Notes: generated from the letters alone by a model not told the origin. DNA of 64,000 bases from Tetradesmus obliquus (GCA_030272155.1 CP126204.1:4455501-4519500); one strand, 5' to 3'; positions 25,197 through 36,654 are shown, counted from the first letter of the stretch. Numbers and translations: made by a program.

Positions 25197-25523
25197 GCTG
25201 CAGGACTATGCTGCCATCCTGAAGCAGGCAGAGGCTGAGGCCGACCTGGTGCTGTGGGATGGCGGCAACAATGACTTGCCCTTCTACAAGCCTGACCTGT
25301 GGCTGTGCATTGCCGACCCGCTGCGGCCAGGGCACGAGGTAAAGAGGGCCGTGTTATTGTATGTGGATGCGCAGCCATCAGCAGTGCCAGCAGCACACCT
25401 GCCCTTCTACAAGCCATATCTGTAGCTGTGCATCGACGACTGACTGCGGCAGAATTCAACCAGCAGAGTAGCGCCAGGCACAACCCTGTGTTTGCTGGTA
25501 ATGCTGCCTGACTCGCACCGCCG

Positions 25524-25563
<40 letters not shown>

Positions 25564-25942
25564 CCCAGGTGTCGTACTACCCCGGTGACGTCAACTTCCG
25601 CTGCGCTGACATGATCGTGGTCAACAAGGCCAACACAGCGCCAGCGGTGCGTGCAATGCATGTGAAATACAATAAGCACGTGGCTGCAGCGCTTGCAGCG
25701 TAATGGTTATGGCCAATGTAATATTGTCATGCGCACGGTGGTCTGCAAGGCGAACACAGCACCAGCCATGCGTGCCGTGCAAGCAGCAGTACACAGAAGT
25801 TGATACACTTGACAGCAGTCAATTTGAGTGAAGTTGATGTCGACAGATGTGCATTGCAACGGTGCTGTGTTCATAGAAAGCAACAACGTCACACATAGCA
25901 TGTGCACAATGAGTACCATCATCAAACAGTCGGTTGCTGCTG

Positions 25943-25982
<40 letters not shown>

Positions 25983-27296
25983 ACACCTTCCTGCACGTAG
26001 GCTGGCATCCAGGCAGTGCTGGCCTCCGCCAAAGCGCTCAACCCCCGCGCCGAGGTTTTTGTCACCGCGTCCGAGGTTTCCGTAGATTGCCCAGATCTGA
26101 TCGCCGGCAAGCGCGTGCTGTGTGTGGAGGACGGGCCCACCACCACGCATGGAGGCAGGCCCAGCGGCGCTGCTGCTGTTGCTGCTGCAAAGTATGCCGC
26201 GGCTGAGGTGGTTGACCCTCGGCCATATTTTGTAGGGGAGCTGAAGAAGACACTTGACAAGTACCCGCACATTGGCCCAGTGGTGCCTGCAATGGGCTAC
26301 TCCGAGCAGCAGGTGGGCCATACTACACACGGCATGCGTGTACAGCTTGTCATATCAACACAAGTATATCTTCAGCCGTAGGTTGTGTCGGCAATATGGG
26401 CAAGGTGCTACACAAAGTGGTGCCTGCCATGGGCTACTTGGTGCAGCAGGTGGGTGTTGAAACCACATGATGTGGGCAGCGTGTGTGAAAACCTCTTGTA
26501 TGTTGCGGATCTTCTTTGTGGGGGAGCTGAAGAAGACGCTTGAGAAGTACCCACACATTGGCCCAGTTGTGCTGCAATGGGCTACTCAGAGCAGCAGGTG
26601 GGTTGTATCAGCACACCGCTTGCCAGCATAGCTTGTCTTACGAACACGGATATGTCTTTTTTGGCTTTTTTGGGGATGAGTTTTGTGGGTTGATGTTGGC
26701 AAGGTTACGCCTGCCATGGGCTACTCAGAGCAGCAGGTGGGTTGTACCAGCACACCACTTGCCTGTGAAGATGGGTGAGTCTTAGCTGTTGATTGTTCTG
26801 GACAAAACTGGCGGCATGGTGCCTGTGATGGGCTCCTGCTGCTTCTTGCTGCCACACAGCTGCTGCTTCTGCTGCCGCCATCTATCTCATTGCGGCTGCA
26901 GAATGCTGACCTGCAGGCCAGCATTGCTGCCGTGTCCTGCGATGCATTGCTGGTGGGCATTGTGGGCATTTCAATTGACACTGCCCGCGTGACTCCCGCT
27001 GCTGCTGCTGCTGCTGCTGTTGCTGCTGCTGTCTTTCCTATTTCATGCCTCTGCAGATTCTCGACCTGCAGGCCAGCATTGCTGCCGTGCCCTGCGACGC
27101 AGTGCTGGTGGGCACCCCCCATGACATCACCCAGCTGATCAGCGTGCCGCAGCCCCTGGCGGTTGTCACCTATGCTGTTGCTGACCTGGACGAGGAACAG
27201 CAGCAGGGCTTAGGGCTCAAGGGTTTAGGTGCAAGCCCAGGGCTGGGCAAAGCCCTGGAGGGGCGGCTGGCTGGGATGTGGACGACAAAGTCGTAA
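20779..27296 (+). CDS. Cyclic 2,3-diphosphoglycerate synthetase-like GTPase
   Basis: Ten exons join with perfect phase into 466 residues: 20779-20848, 21239-21315, 22297-22514, 23035-23110, 23402-23470, 24250-24387, 25204-25338, 25569-25646, 26013-26312 and 27057-27296. The length and motif order match archaeal/bacterial cyclic 2,3-diphosphoglycerate synthetase homologs: ILILGAAGRDYHLFN at the N-terminus, YPAALAGPLYPEGLPIWP, P-loop RTGCGKSQ (140-147), VVLVRHPMPYGDLAAQ, TIEEREEYE, DGGNND (235-240), NKAN (280-283, a G4-like motif), VEDGPTTTHGG (325-335), YPHIGPVVPAMGY and VGTPHDI. In methanogens the enzyme cyclises 2,3-bisphosphoglycerate using ATP; the role in an alga is unknown. There is no transit peptide, so a cytosolic location is likely. 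A prokaryotic origin by transfer is plausible. Seven of the nine introns and the 3' flank carry shadow copies of exon edges. Confidence 0.93.
21404..21590 (+). repeat. Copies of cPGS exon 2 donor edge
   Basis: Two decayed copies of the exon 2 end (sense of VEVVGFTHAQ plus following intron bases) lie in intron 2, at about 21404-21438 and 21538-21590. Confidence 0.8.
22050..22168 (+). repeat. Copy of cPGS exon 3 acceptor edge
   Basis: A close copy of the first part of exon 3 (sense of IPHIGGSSYPAALAGPLYP), about 235 bp upstream of the true exon at 22297. Its natural acceptor has decayed to CCGATC where the true exon has a GCAG. Confidence 0.9.
22668..22975 (+). repeat. Exon 3 donor copy and exon 4 acceptor copy in cPGS intron 3
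   Basis: At 22668-22752 the end of exon 3 is repeated (sense of ADVAELGARVRAVGANFVLL, with a GT donor). At about 22919-22975 the start of exon 4 is repeated, preceded by a CTG run and CAG. So both edges of one intron were multiplied independently. Confidence 0.9.
23574..24004 (+). repeat. Copies of cPGS exon 5 donor edge
   Basis: At least three copies of the exon 5 end (sense of VVLVRHPM) follow the real end at 23470, near 23574-23600, 23846-23880 and 23976-24004. The donor decays with distance: GTGAGG, then GGGTGG, then none. Confidence 0.85.
24535..25135 (+). repeat. Five copies of cPGS exon 7 acceptor edge
   Basis: Copies of the exon 7 start (sense of DYAAILKQAEAEADLVLWD) begin near 24535, 24687, 24838, 24965 and 25077. 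Most are preceded by a CTG run and CAG, before the true exon at 25204. Unit length is about 110-150 bp. Each unit therefore contains a complete CTG-run acceptor plus exon start. Confidence 0.93.
25398..25773 (+). repeat. Copies of cPGS exon 7 and exon 8 donor-side sequence
   Basis: 25398-25432 repeats the LPFYKPDLWLCI part of exon 7 with an in-frame stop. 25736-25773 repeats the end of exon 8 (VVNKANTAPA). Both lie in the intron following the copied exon. Confidence 0.8.
26395..26738 (+). repeat. Copies of cPGS exon 9 donor edge
   Basis: Three copies of the exon 9 end (sense of VPAMGYSEQQ followed by GTGGGT) end near 26451, 26598 and 26738. The middle copy is the longest and extends back to FVGELKKTL. 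All keep a usable GT donor. Confidence 0.92.
26889..26965 (+). repeat. Copy of cPGS exon 10 acceptor edge
   Basis: Repeats the start of exon 10 (sense of DLQASIAAVPCDAVLVG) about 160 bp upstream of the true acceptor. Confidence 0.9.
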
Positions 27297-27357
27297 TAAG
27301 GAGAGTGAGGTTGTGTGAAGGGCTTGGGTGAAGCAGGGGGTGTGCAGGGGCAGGGGA

Positions 27358-27540
27358 TGAAGGCGCTTGATGCAGTGCTAGTGGGCACACCCTACGACAT
27401 CACCCGGCTGGCTGGGATGTGGGTGGCAAAGCTGTGAAGGGGTGTGAGGTTGTGTGAAGGGGTTCAGGGAAGCAGAGGGTGTACAGGGGTTTGGTGCTTG
27501 ATGCAGTGCTGGTGGGAACCCCTCACACAGGCCCCATCAG
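27358..27540 (+). repeat. Copies of cPGS last exon in the 3' flank
   Basis: Two copies of internal last-exon sequence (sense of DAVLVGTPHDIT and LAGMW) follow the stop codon, near 27358-27438 and 27490-27540. Multiplication of exon edges therefore continues past the end of the reading frame. Confidence 0.85.
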
Positions 27541-29418
27541 ACAGCCACAGGGGATGTTGGGGTGCTGAATGAATGAATGAATGAATTAGCTACGCGCGGT
27601 GCGTTGATACTCGCCACCCGCGTAGGTTAAGGGAGGGTGTGTGTGATGATGAGGATACCCCAGTCGCCTTCACACCTCCTGCAGTGGTTGTGGGTGCGTG
27701 CTGACTGGATTGTCTGTGTGTGTCAAAGTTCTTTCTGCACCTTGTGAGGTTGAGAACGGCACGAGTGGTTGAATGATGCAGAGGCCTTGTGAATTTTGAG
27801 AAGGGGCCTGGCCAAGGTGACATTGAGATTAGAGCGTTGATGAGATGAATTTTGATTGTGTGCTTGACATGCATGAACAAACATGCACAGTACCAGGAAC
27901 GTGCGGACCTTCACCTAAACAATGGATGCAACCATTGCAATGCGTCTCCTCGGCAGCCTTCTGCTGCATGGATATGCCTTGAGCACACCATACTTTGCAT
28001 ACATGCTCATGTTGTGATCGTGGTTGTGACGTAACTGACAATGCATCATCTGGCGCAAAGGAACAGCTTGCATGCCTCTGCCTTCGGATGCATTGTTCTG
28101 CATCGTTGACTGTAGTGGCCACTAACCATGGCGCTCACTGTTTCAATGGACCGTGCTCTGCTGCATGCAGCGCTGTGCTGTTCCACACACTATGGGCTTG
28201 GGCACCAATATGCACTGCTCCTTGTCCTGCACCAGACCGCAGCGCTTCATGTGAGCCATTTTGTTGTCGTTGATACGCACGACTTGAACACTGTGTGACC
28301 GCCAGCTGAAGTGCAGCACTGTTGATTGATCTGGAGCCTCCAAAGCTGAGAATCCTTCGGGCTGTAGCAGCGCTGACTCACTGCTGTGCGTCGCCGTGTG
28401 TGCTGCAAACAACGCCACTTTGTCTGACCGTTCATATGCTGTGCACGTTATGTGTGCCAGTCGCATTGTTTTGCTTTGGGTCTCTGCCGAGAGCTGTGTG
28501 CAATGGTGATTGAGCTGAGCCATGTGGGTCTTCAGTTGTTGGGTATCGCAGAAATTGGCTGCAAAGCACATGTGACGTGACAGGGTTCAGTGCTAGAGGG
28601 TCATGTGTACACATAGTGACATGTCACTATGAAGTTCCTGCGATGATGCTGACAGTGATGTTGTGGCGTGCTGCGGGCATGCTGCTGCCAATTGTGTTGC
28701 GGATGTTGGCCCAGCAGCACAGCAGCAGCCCGCCGTGCTGCAGCTTGAAGCTTCAGTACAGGTTCTGAAGCTGTGAGTAACATGACTGTCACGTGCTTGG
28801 CTGCCTCCGAGTTGAGCATCACCCAAGGCTTCAAGCCTTGCACCTTGAAGGTACACATGCAGGCAGTGACTCCAAATGGTTGCAGCATGCATGCTGTACC
28901 AGATGAGATGTTAAAACATCGATGGGCCTGAGGGCTTGCGGTGCAGCAGCAAGCACCCTTGTGCTGTTTGATCTACGTAACCGCATGCGATTACGTAATT
29001 GCAGTATACTCTGCCTCACATCCGGCACGCTCGTTCCGAAGGAATTCAACGGCAGTCGAACTTACAAGCATGTGATGTACATTAAGTTGGTTGTAACATA
29101 CCTCAGGCAGTCCCAGTGGCCGTGGCACCTGTGTGATGCAGCAGTGTTTTCGACAGGGCGCGAGCGCGAGATGAAGGTGACAAGTGGCATGTTGCGTCTG
29201 AGCGTACGAAAACTACTATCTAACACTCCTAAGGTTCTATTCGAGTTGTTCGGACTCCATTTGTCAACATCAACACCAACTGTCCTGCATCTTGCTGAAG
29301 CACCAGCCAAGTGGAACATGCAATTTTCTAGCAGAGATGACCGAGTGTCATACCAACCAGCGGTTTACGCCGTTAACGTGTTATCTAACATGCCTATCGG
29401 TTCTGTGCTGCCTTGCAG
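27541..29418. other. Intergenic region
   Basis: About 1.9 kb with no recognised gene; a short (GAAT)4 run lies near 27567-27590. It should include the 5' end and any early exons of the MYND gene, which I could not place. Confidence 0.35.
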
Positions 29419-30022
29419 GAGCTTGTGCAGCAGCACAGCATCTTCAAGCTGCTGGCACAGGCATGCAGCAAGGCACTGCACCTGCTGCAAAATGCCACCA
29501 GCAGCGAGAAGCACAAGCCGCAGCTGCTCAAAGCTTTTGTGCAGCTGCAGCAGCTGCTGCCGTCTTTCTTCATAACCTGGAACTGCTGCAGGGCTGAGCT
29601 GGAGCCAGAAGTAGCAGCAGCAGCAGAGAAGCAGCTGGCACTGCAGCAGCTGCAAGAAACATGTGAGCAGCAAACCCATCTGCAGCAACGTTTGCTACAG
29701 CGGTGGCTTTGCAGCCTGAAACTCTTATGCATGCGGTGGAACGCTGCCGTAGCTGAGGCAGCGTTGTCTTGATCGAGGCAGCAGTGGAGGAGCTGCTAGC
29801 ATCTGTAGCCGTATTCAGCACATGATTGTGGTGAAAATGGTGTGCTTGTTTGTCTTCTTCCGCCTCTTCTGCTTCTTCTTCGCTTCTGCCCTTGACTCTC
29901 CTGCGCCCTGCCTTCGGCTGCGTTGTGCATTAAAACCTGCAGGCCTGCTGCAAACAGCCTTTGCAGCATGTGAGCATGACACAGCCTGGCTGGAGCAGCA
30001 CCTGCTGCTGCAGCACACCAAT

Positions 30023-30062
<40 letters not shown>

Positions 30063-32504
30063 GCCAGCAGCAGCAGCAGCAGCCGCCGGGGAGCAAGAAG
30101 CAGCCAGCCAAGAAGCAGCGGCAGAGCCCAAGCAGCCTCACCCCACCCCAGGCAGACGCCGCGGCATGTGTGCGCATCAGCACATACATCCAGATGTTCA
30201 CTGCGCTGGCTTCTGCCTGTGGGGATGCACTGCTGACCGGCCCTCTTGGCCCCCACATGGAGCTGTCTGTGCGGCTGGCCTGGGCAGTGCTGCGCTGCAA
30301 AGACGGCAGCAGGAAGACTCGGGGCAGCAGCATGATATGCAGCACCGCAGAGGAGTACGCACGGGGCGCATTCACAGGAGCCACTATGGCAGCTATCGGG
30401 CTGACCGGAAGTCTGGCAAAGGAGCTCTCAGAAGACTACCAGCATGATCTGCAGCTCCCTCGGCTGGTGGATGCTGCAGCTGGCGGTGCTCTGTACTACC
30501 TGCTGCTAGCAAACCTTGGACTACATGCCATGGCAGTGCAGGAGGCTGTAGGAGAGCAGGGCAGCAAGCAGCAAATGATGCCGCAGCATCACCACACGCT
30601 GCTGCTGAGAGAGCTAGGCATTGAGTGGGTCGAGGCCTGTCTGCTACGCAAGCGTACCTCCATTGCACTATCAAACGCCGCTGCAGCAATGGTGGCACTG
30701 AGGCACCGCATGAACCTGGCAGCAGCAGTGCATAATGACGATGGCAGAGGCAGCAGCAGCAGCAGCAGCAGCACCAGCAGCAGCACCACCAGCAGCAGTA
30801 GCAGCAGCGCAAGTGTGCTCACACCCTCAGCAGCTGCCGACGGCAGCAGCCGCAGTAGCAGCAGCACATGTGGCGCTTTGGAGGCAGCAGCAATGCTGAC
30901 GATACTGCAAGAGGCAGTGCTAGTGTCAGCTGGCTGCGGCGATCCATGTTTCCAACACTATCAAGACCTGGCAGGCATTCTAGATGCTTTGGAAGGATTC
31001 CTGGTGAACTTGAAGGGCTCAGGGCGTGAGGCGGCGGCAGCTGTGCTGCTGCAGCCAGTACTCACACAGCTGCTGCCAGCAAGGCTTGAAGCATTGAAGG
31101 CAGCTGTACAGGCAGCAGCGGGCAGCAGCAATGCAGTGACGCAGGGGGTGCCAGCTGAGCACGACATGTGCCTTTTGTATATCGCTGGAGCTCTGCATGT
31201 GTTGCTTGGCACAGGTGGGTGCCAATGGCGCTGCGAGTGCTGTAGAGACACGATCGCGATCATGGTCCCTGTCGCTATCACAACACCGCAATCTGCCCCT
31301 CCCCCCTCTCCCTCTACTCTGGGAAAGGGACAGTCTTGTTGCCACCATCAGAACTCGACTGTGCCGTGCTTGCAACGGCATTGGCATGGGCAGCCCACCG
31401 CTGCACAGGCTGCAATGTGCAGCTCCTACAATGCCTGCAGCGCCTGCCGCGTTAGCATGTGTCGTGCTTGTGTTATGGCACAGGTGATGCACAGTGCCTG
31501 CACTGCACACCTTACAGCCACACATCCAGCACAGTACTGTGCACTGCGATTGTGGGCCTTGCACTGCAGTGACAGGTAGAGGGTGTGGAGCCAGGGGTGC
31601 CGCCCCTGGCCACACACACCCTCTTAGCCCTAACTTACCCAGAAGGTGCAGAGCTGCCTGGGTAGTCACTCACTCACTCACTGCACTGCAGCAATGCTTG
31701 CATTGGCTCCAGGTCTCACATCTCTGGACTGGCTGTTGTATATGCTTGCAGGTGCTGCTGCAGCCCAGCTGCAAGAAGCCTACCTCAGCCACCCGCAGCA
31801 GGCGTCCCGCAGCTTGGAGGCAGCGCTGCGATTCACACTGCAGGCACAGCATGTTTTGCCGTGCAGCGCTGACAGGCTCTGTACGCTGGTCAGAGCGGCA
31901 TGCACAATTGCAAGCAGCAAGCCTGAGAGCATCAGCAGCAGCAGCAGCAGCAGTGTGGGGTCAGCTGTTGGCAGCTGTTCTCACTGCTGGTGACGTGCCT
32001 GAAAGCTGCTGGCCAGGACGCGAACAACAGCAGCGTTGGCAGCAGCAGTGCTTCCAGGTTGATGTCGCCATCTTTCTGACCTTGGCTGGCGCTGGCACCC
32101 GCCAGCAGCTGTGCATCCAAGTGCTGCAGGCCTGCAAGCACATGGAAGGCTCTCTGCAGCTGCTGCTACAGGGCCGCTGCCTCTTACAGCTTGCAGGACT
32201 AGCAATGCTGATGCAGCGCGAGAGGGCCACAGCAGCTGAGCTGCAGGGCTGCAGCAGTGAGAAAGCATCAGCAGTGGCAGTTAAAGGATGCATGACGATC
32301 GCCAGCCAGCAGTTGAAGGACGTGGTAGCAGCCCTGAAGGTGGCGCTTGGTGTGTGCAGTGCAAGCTTGGCTGCTGCAGAGTTGCAGCTGCCTGGTGATG
32401 CAGCAGCTGCTGCTAAGGCATTAGCGCATCTGCAGCAGCAGGGCGTGGCATTTCAGGAGCAGCTGCAGCCGTACCTGAGTCCGGCGAAGCAAAATGCACA
32501 GCCT

Positions 32505-32541
<37 letters not shown>

Positions 32542-32825
32542 CTTTCCAAGGGCAGCAGGCTGAGCAGCTGGCCCAGGCGCTGCTGCAGCTTGGGCATGCC
32601 ATCTGCCTGCAGCTGCCTGTGCCCTACTGGTGCTGCAACCCGGCCTGCAGCGACGTGCAGGAGTGCAGCGAGCTTGCGCTGGTGTCTCGCAAGGGCAGTA
32701 GGTGCTCCGGCTGCGCCACTGCGCGCTTCTGCAGCAAGTCCTGCCAGCAGCAGAGCTGGAAGGGGCAGCACGCCCCGGTGTGCAAGCGCATTGCAACAAC
32801 ACGCAAGGGGCAGCAGCAGAGATAG
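29419..32825 (+). CDS. MYND-type zinc-finger protein
   Basis: Supported exons are 29419-29662, 29943-31214 and 31752-32825 (stop TAG at 32823). The C-terminus is a MYND finger: CCNPACSDVQEC, then CSGC, then RFCSKSCQQQSWKGQHAPVC, with the expected Cys/His ligands. MYND domains bind proline-containing partner peptides. The long N-terminal part is helical and Leu/Ala/Gln-rich, of the kind seen in large MYND families of chlorophycean algae. The upstream exon with the start codon was not found. The reading frame changes once: the frame entering at 31752 and the frame carrying the finger meet at an AGC run at 31931-31955. Protein-like sequence lies on both sides (RAACTIASSKPE before, VWGQLLAAVLTAGDVPESC after). 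A sequencing slip in the triplet run, a short intron, or a real frameshift would each explain it. Confidence 0.75.
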
Positions 32826-33199
32826 CTGCAGCACATTGCACTGGTGCTACAAGCCGCTCCTTGTACGCAGCTCCGTAGTCACCGGTGAAGACGGATGCGA
32901 GGAGTGGTGACATAAAGGGGCCCTCTAGCATGTTGTAGCTGCAATGATGACCAGGGGTGCTTGCAAGGGTGCCGTGCGGCCATACAGTGACTAGATGGCT
33001 GTGCAGAGTCTTGATGCTTTTTGGTATGCTTGCTCAGGCATGCTGCGATGGCATGCTGCGATGGCAGCCTTGAACCATGAGTGCATGCCGCTGTGATCAT
33101 TGACTGCTGTGGCAGCTGAAATGCTTGGCGGGCCCACTGTGCAGCACATAACTATTAATGCAATAGTTTGCCAATGGGAGAAATGGTACGTGCCATTGC
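32826..33199. other. Spacer between MYND gene and satellite
   Basis: No gene recognised. It contains a short duplicated segment at 33039-33066 (the GGCATGCTGCGATGGCA type). Confidence 0.4.
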
Positions 33200-35106
33200 A
33201 CCTTGGGGTTGCACCACAATGTTTTTTGAATTCGACGAAAGCCGTGGCCACAACACAAAAGTTGATCAAGCTCAACTTTCCAACTTGTTACAGGAATGGC
33301 CCGCTACCCCTACCTTAGACCAGCAGTGAGTTCAACTAGAAAGCAGGCCATGGTGCATAATACTTGAACATGAAAGCGCCCTGGTGTTGCACCAGTGCGT
33401 CTTTTATGTTGCAATTTGATTGGCAACAAATCATGGTGATAAGTTAAAAGTGGAGCAAGCTCAACTTTTCAGCTCATCGCCCCAATTGCTTTAAATCTTG
33501 CAACATCAACAACATCATGAGAAAAGCAGGCAATGGTGCAATGAATCCGGACAGTAAACCACAACGGGATTGCACCATTGATTGCGACCGGCGGTACCAA
33601 AAACCGTGGCCACAACACAAAAGTTGATCAAGCTCAACTTTCCTGCGTATTGCGCAAATGGCGCTCTACGTTGGAACACTAACAAGTTCAACTAGAAAGC
33701 ACCATGCTGCATTATATGTGAACATGAAAGCGCCCTGGTGTTGCACCTGTGTATCTGGTTTGTTGCGTTTTGATTGGCAGCAAATCATGGTCATAGGGAA
33801 AAAGTGGAGCAAGCTCATCTTTTCAGCTCACTGCCCCAATTGCTCTAAACCTTGCAACATCAACAACATCATCATGAGAAAAGCAGGCAATGGTGCAATG
33901 AATCCGGACATTAAATCACAACGAGATTGCACCATTGAATGCGACCGGCGGTACCAGAAACCGTGGCCACAGCGCAAAAGTTGAGCAAGCTCAACTTTCC
34001 TGCGTATTGCGCAAACGGCCCTCTACGTTGAAACACTAACAAGTTCAACTAGAAAGCACGCCATGCTGCATTATATGCGAACAGGAAAGCGCCCTGGTGT
34101 TGCACCCGTGTATCTGGTTTGTTGCAATTTGATTGGCAGCAAATCATGGTCATAAGGAAAAAGTGGAGCAAGCTCAACTTTTCAGCTCACTGCACCAATT
34201 GCTCTGAATCTTGCAACATCAACAACATCATGAGAAAAGCAGGCAATGGTGCAATGAATCCGGACAGTAAACCACAACGGGATTGCACCATTGATTGCGA
34301 CCGGCGGTACCAAAAACCGTGGCCACAACACAAAAGTTGATCAAGCTCAACTTTCCTGCTTATTCCGCAAATGGCGCTCTACGTTGGAACACTAACAAGT
34401 TCAACTAGAAAGCACCATGCTGCATTATATGCGAACAGGAAAGCGCCCTGGTGTTGCACCCGTGTATCTGGTTTGTTGCAATTTGATTGGCAGCAAATCA
34501 TGGTCATAGGGAAAAAGTGGAGCAAGCTCAACTTTCAGCTCACTGCCCCAATTGCTCTGAATCTTACAACATCAACAACATCATGAGAAAAGCAGGCAAT
34601 GGTGCAATGAATCTGGACAGTGAAGCACAGCGGGATTGCACCATTGATTGCGACCGGCGGTACCAAAAACCGTGGCCACAACACAAAAGTTGATCAAGCT
34701 CAACTTTCCTGCTTATTCCGCAAATGGCGCTCTACGTTGGAACACTAACAAGTTCAACTAGAAAGCACCATGCTGCATTATATGCGAACAGGAAAGCGCC
34801 CTGGTGTTGCACCCGTGTATCTGGTTTGTTGCAATTTGATTGGCAGCAAATCATGGTCATAGGGAAAAAGTGGAGCAAGCTCAACTTTTCAGCTCACTGC
34901 CCCAATTGCTCTGAATCTTACAACATCAACAACATCATGAGAAAAGCAGGCAATGGTGCAATGAATCTGGACAGTAAACCACAACGGGACTGCACCATTG
35001 AATGCAACCGGCGGTACCAAAAACCGTGGCCACAGCGCAAAAATTGATCAAGCTCAACTTTCCTGCTTATTGCGCAAATGGCGCTCTACGTTGGAACACT
35101 AACAAG
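33200..35106. repeat. 353-357 bp tandem satellite, about 5.3 units
   Basis: Marker GCGCTCTACGTTGG recurs near 33661, 34018 (diverged), 34374, 34727 and 35081, giving a period of 353-357 bp; a more diverged unit starts before 33310. The array is clearly richer in A+T than its surroundings. Each unit contains a near-perfect palindrome with arms AAAGTTGAGC and GCTCAACTTT around a 2-base AA centre (perfect at 33977-33998, one mismatch in other units). Short open frames recur (sense of KKWSKLNFSAHCPNCSE) but are broken in other units, so coding is unlikely. The array ends abruptly near 35106. Confidence 0.95.
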
Positions 35107-35317
35107 AGACGGCGACCCACTTGCATGAGCACTAGCGTGTCATCATAGGCGAGCGTGGTCTGTGCTGATTCAAAGAATTCCTTCAGACTGTCAATTGCGG
35201 CTGCATTTTCTCTTAGGTAAGCCAGGTCTGGCGCCATGATGAAAATTTGCAGAACCTGTTTCGCATTGTCGCCATTTTGTTGGTTCGTTTGCATGGTGGT
35301 CATACCACTGTTGCTGC

Positions 35318-35363
<46 letters not shown>

Positions 35364-35438
35364 AGCAACGCTGCTGCTGCTTTGCTGCTGTGCCCGCTTC
35401 TGCTGCTGCTTCTGCTGATGTGCTTGCGCCTGTCGCTG
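35106..35438 (-). CDS. Possible fragment of an unknown protein beside the satellite
   Basis: An open frame on the minus strand from about 35438 runs through a Gln/Lys-rich stretch and a poly-Ser run into a protein-like segment (QVLQIFIMAPDLAYLRENAA, SLKEFFESAQTTLAYDDTLV). It then meets the satellite near 35106. ATGs lie at 35303 and 35294. I recognise no family. The abrupt junction suggests that the satellite replaced or invaded the 3' part of a gene. It could equally be chance. Confidence 0.3.
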
Positions 35439-36650
35439 CTACTGCTGATTTTACTCTGCTATGCGTGCTCCTGCTGCTGTTGCTGCCATTGGTGCTGCTG
35501 CTTCCGTCTTTGGTGTGGCGCTGTGCCTCATTGAGCGATGCATTGCTCGGCTGCAGTGCGCATAGCGTACGAGTCAAACAAAACCAATTGAACAACTTTC
35601 CTTTCAGAGTGCAGCAAACGGCAAGGGATGCACTGGCTGCACGTGACGGCGGTCACGTTGTTCACACGGACAACTGCGACAGTGCGACGATGTTGCGATA
35701 TAAAGCAGCACACTTGGCCCTTGCAAAGGAAGTCAAACTACATGATGTACGTCTACCAGGATAATATGCGGCATACCCAGGCGCAACACCCTGTCACCTT
35801 GTCGTCGCAACCACGCCCCTTCGGAACACCGGTGGAAGCTCCGTAGCATCAACAATATGTCTTTCAGGCAGACATGGCCTCTGCGAATGCTCAAACATGC
35901 GATTGATAAGACTTGCTGACTTTTATGATGCGTCAGCAAAGACAAACGCAGAGCTCAGAGATGCCTGCACCTCCGGGCCAGCAGCAGCTGTGCATCCTGT
36001 CAGCAGCATGCTGCACAGTCACAGCAGCAGCAGCGAAGGCCTGCTTGCCACATCAGGTGCACAGGCATAGGTATCATCGTCATCATCAGCACACCACACG
36101 CGCAGGGGCAGAGCACCGTCGGTGGTTGGCACATCACCTGCTGGCACATTGTCACTGAGGCTTGCTGGACACAACCTGGTCACTGATAACAGAAGCAGGG
36201 TATTTCATCATCAACATATCACTCATAACGGCACAGCACTAACAGGGTATGTGCTCTTATAGCACATGCCTGTGCTGCACAGACCATACTGCAGAAATGG
36301 TAACACCATGCTGATGCAAAAGTATATCGCGGCTTGATGAACCATCAACAGCCCCCACGCAAGCCGAAAATCAATATGGCTTGGTGTGCTAGCATAAACC
36401 TGCAGAGATCAGCGCCGCAGCAATGCTGCAGACTAGAAGCAGTGGAGCCTGGGCAGCTTGGTAGCGCAGGGCCTTCTACCTATCTGATGCGCTGCAGTGT
36501 CAGCTAGCATGCCGTCCCACAAACACACTGCCACCGCCGCCGCCGCAGCGGCCGTGAAGCTGTGCAGCTGCCAGCGTATCAGTGATGCATCTGCTCATAA
36601 CACTCCTTAGCGACCTCCACTGCTGCAGCTGTAGCTGCTGCTTTTGAAGC
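35439..36650. other. Region without recognised genes
   Basis: About 1.2 kb between the satellite-side fragment and the 3' flank of TOP6B. No conserved reading frame, RNA gene or mobile element is visible. Confidence 0.35.
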
Positions 36651-36654
36651 AGCG

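Noticed and set aside
27200-27245. Telomere-like GGGTTTAGG sequence
   Set aside because: It is a single occurrence inside the last cPGS exon, not an array.
33658-35047. Family of small proteins of about 107 residues in the 353-bp satellite
   Set aside because: Frames are broken in other units and show no family resemblance; they follow the satellite period.
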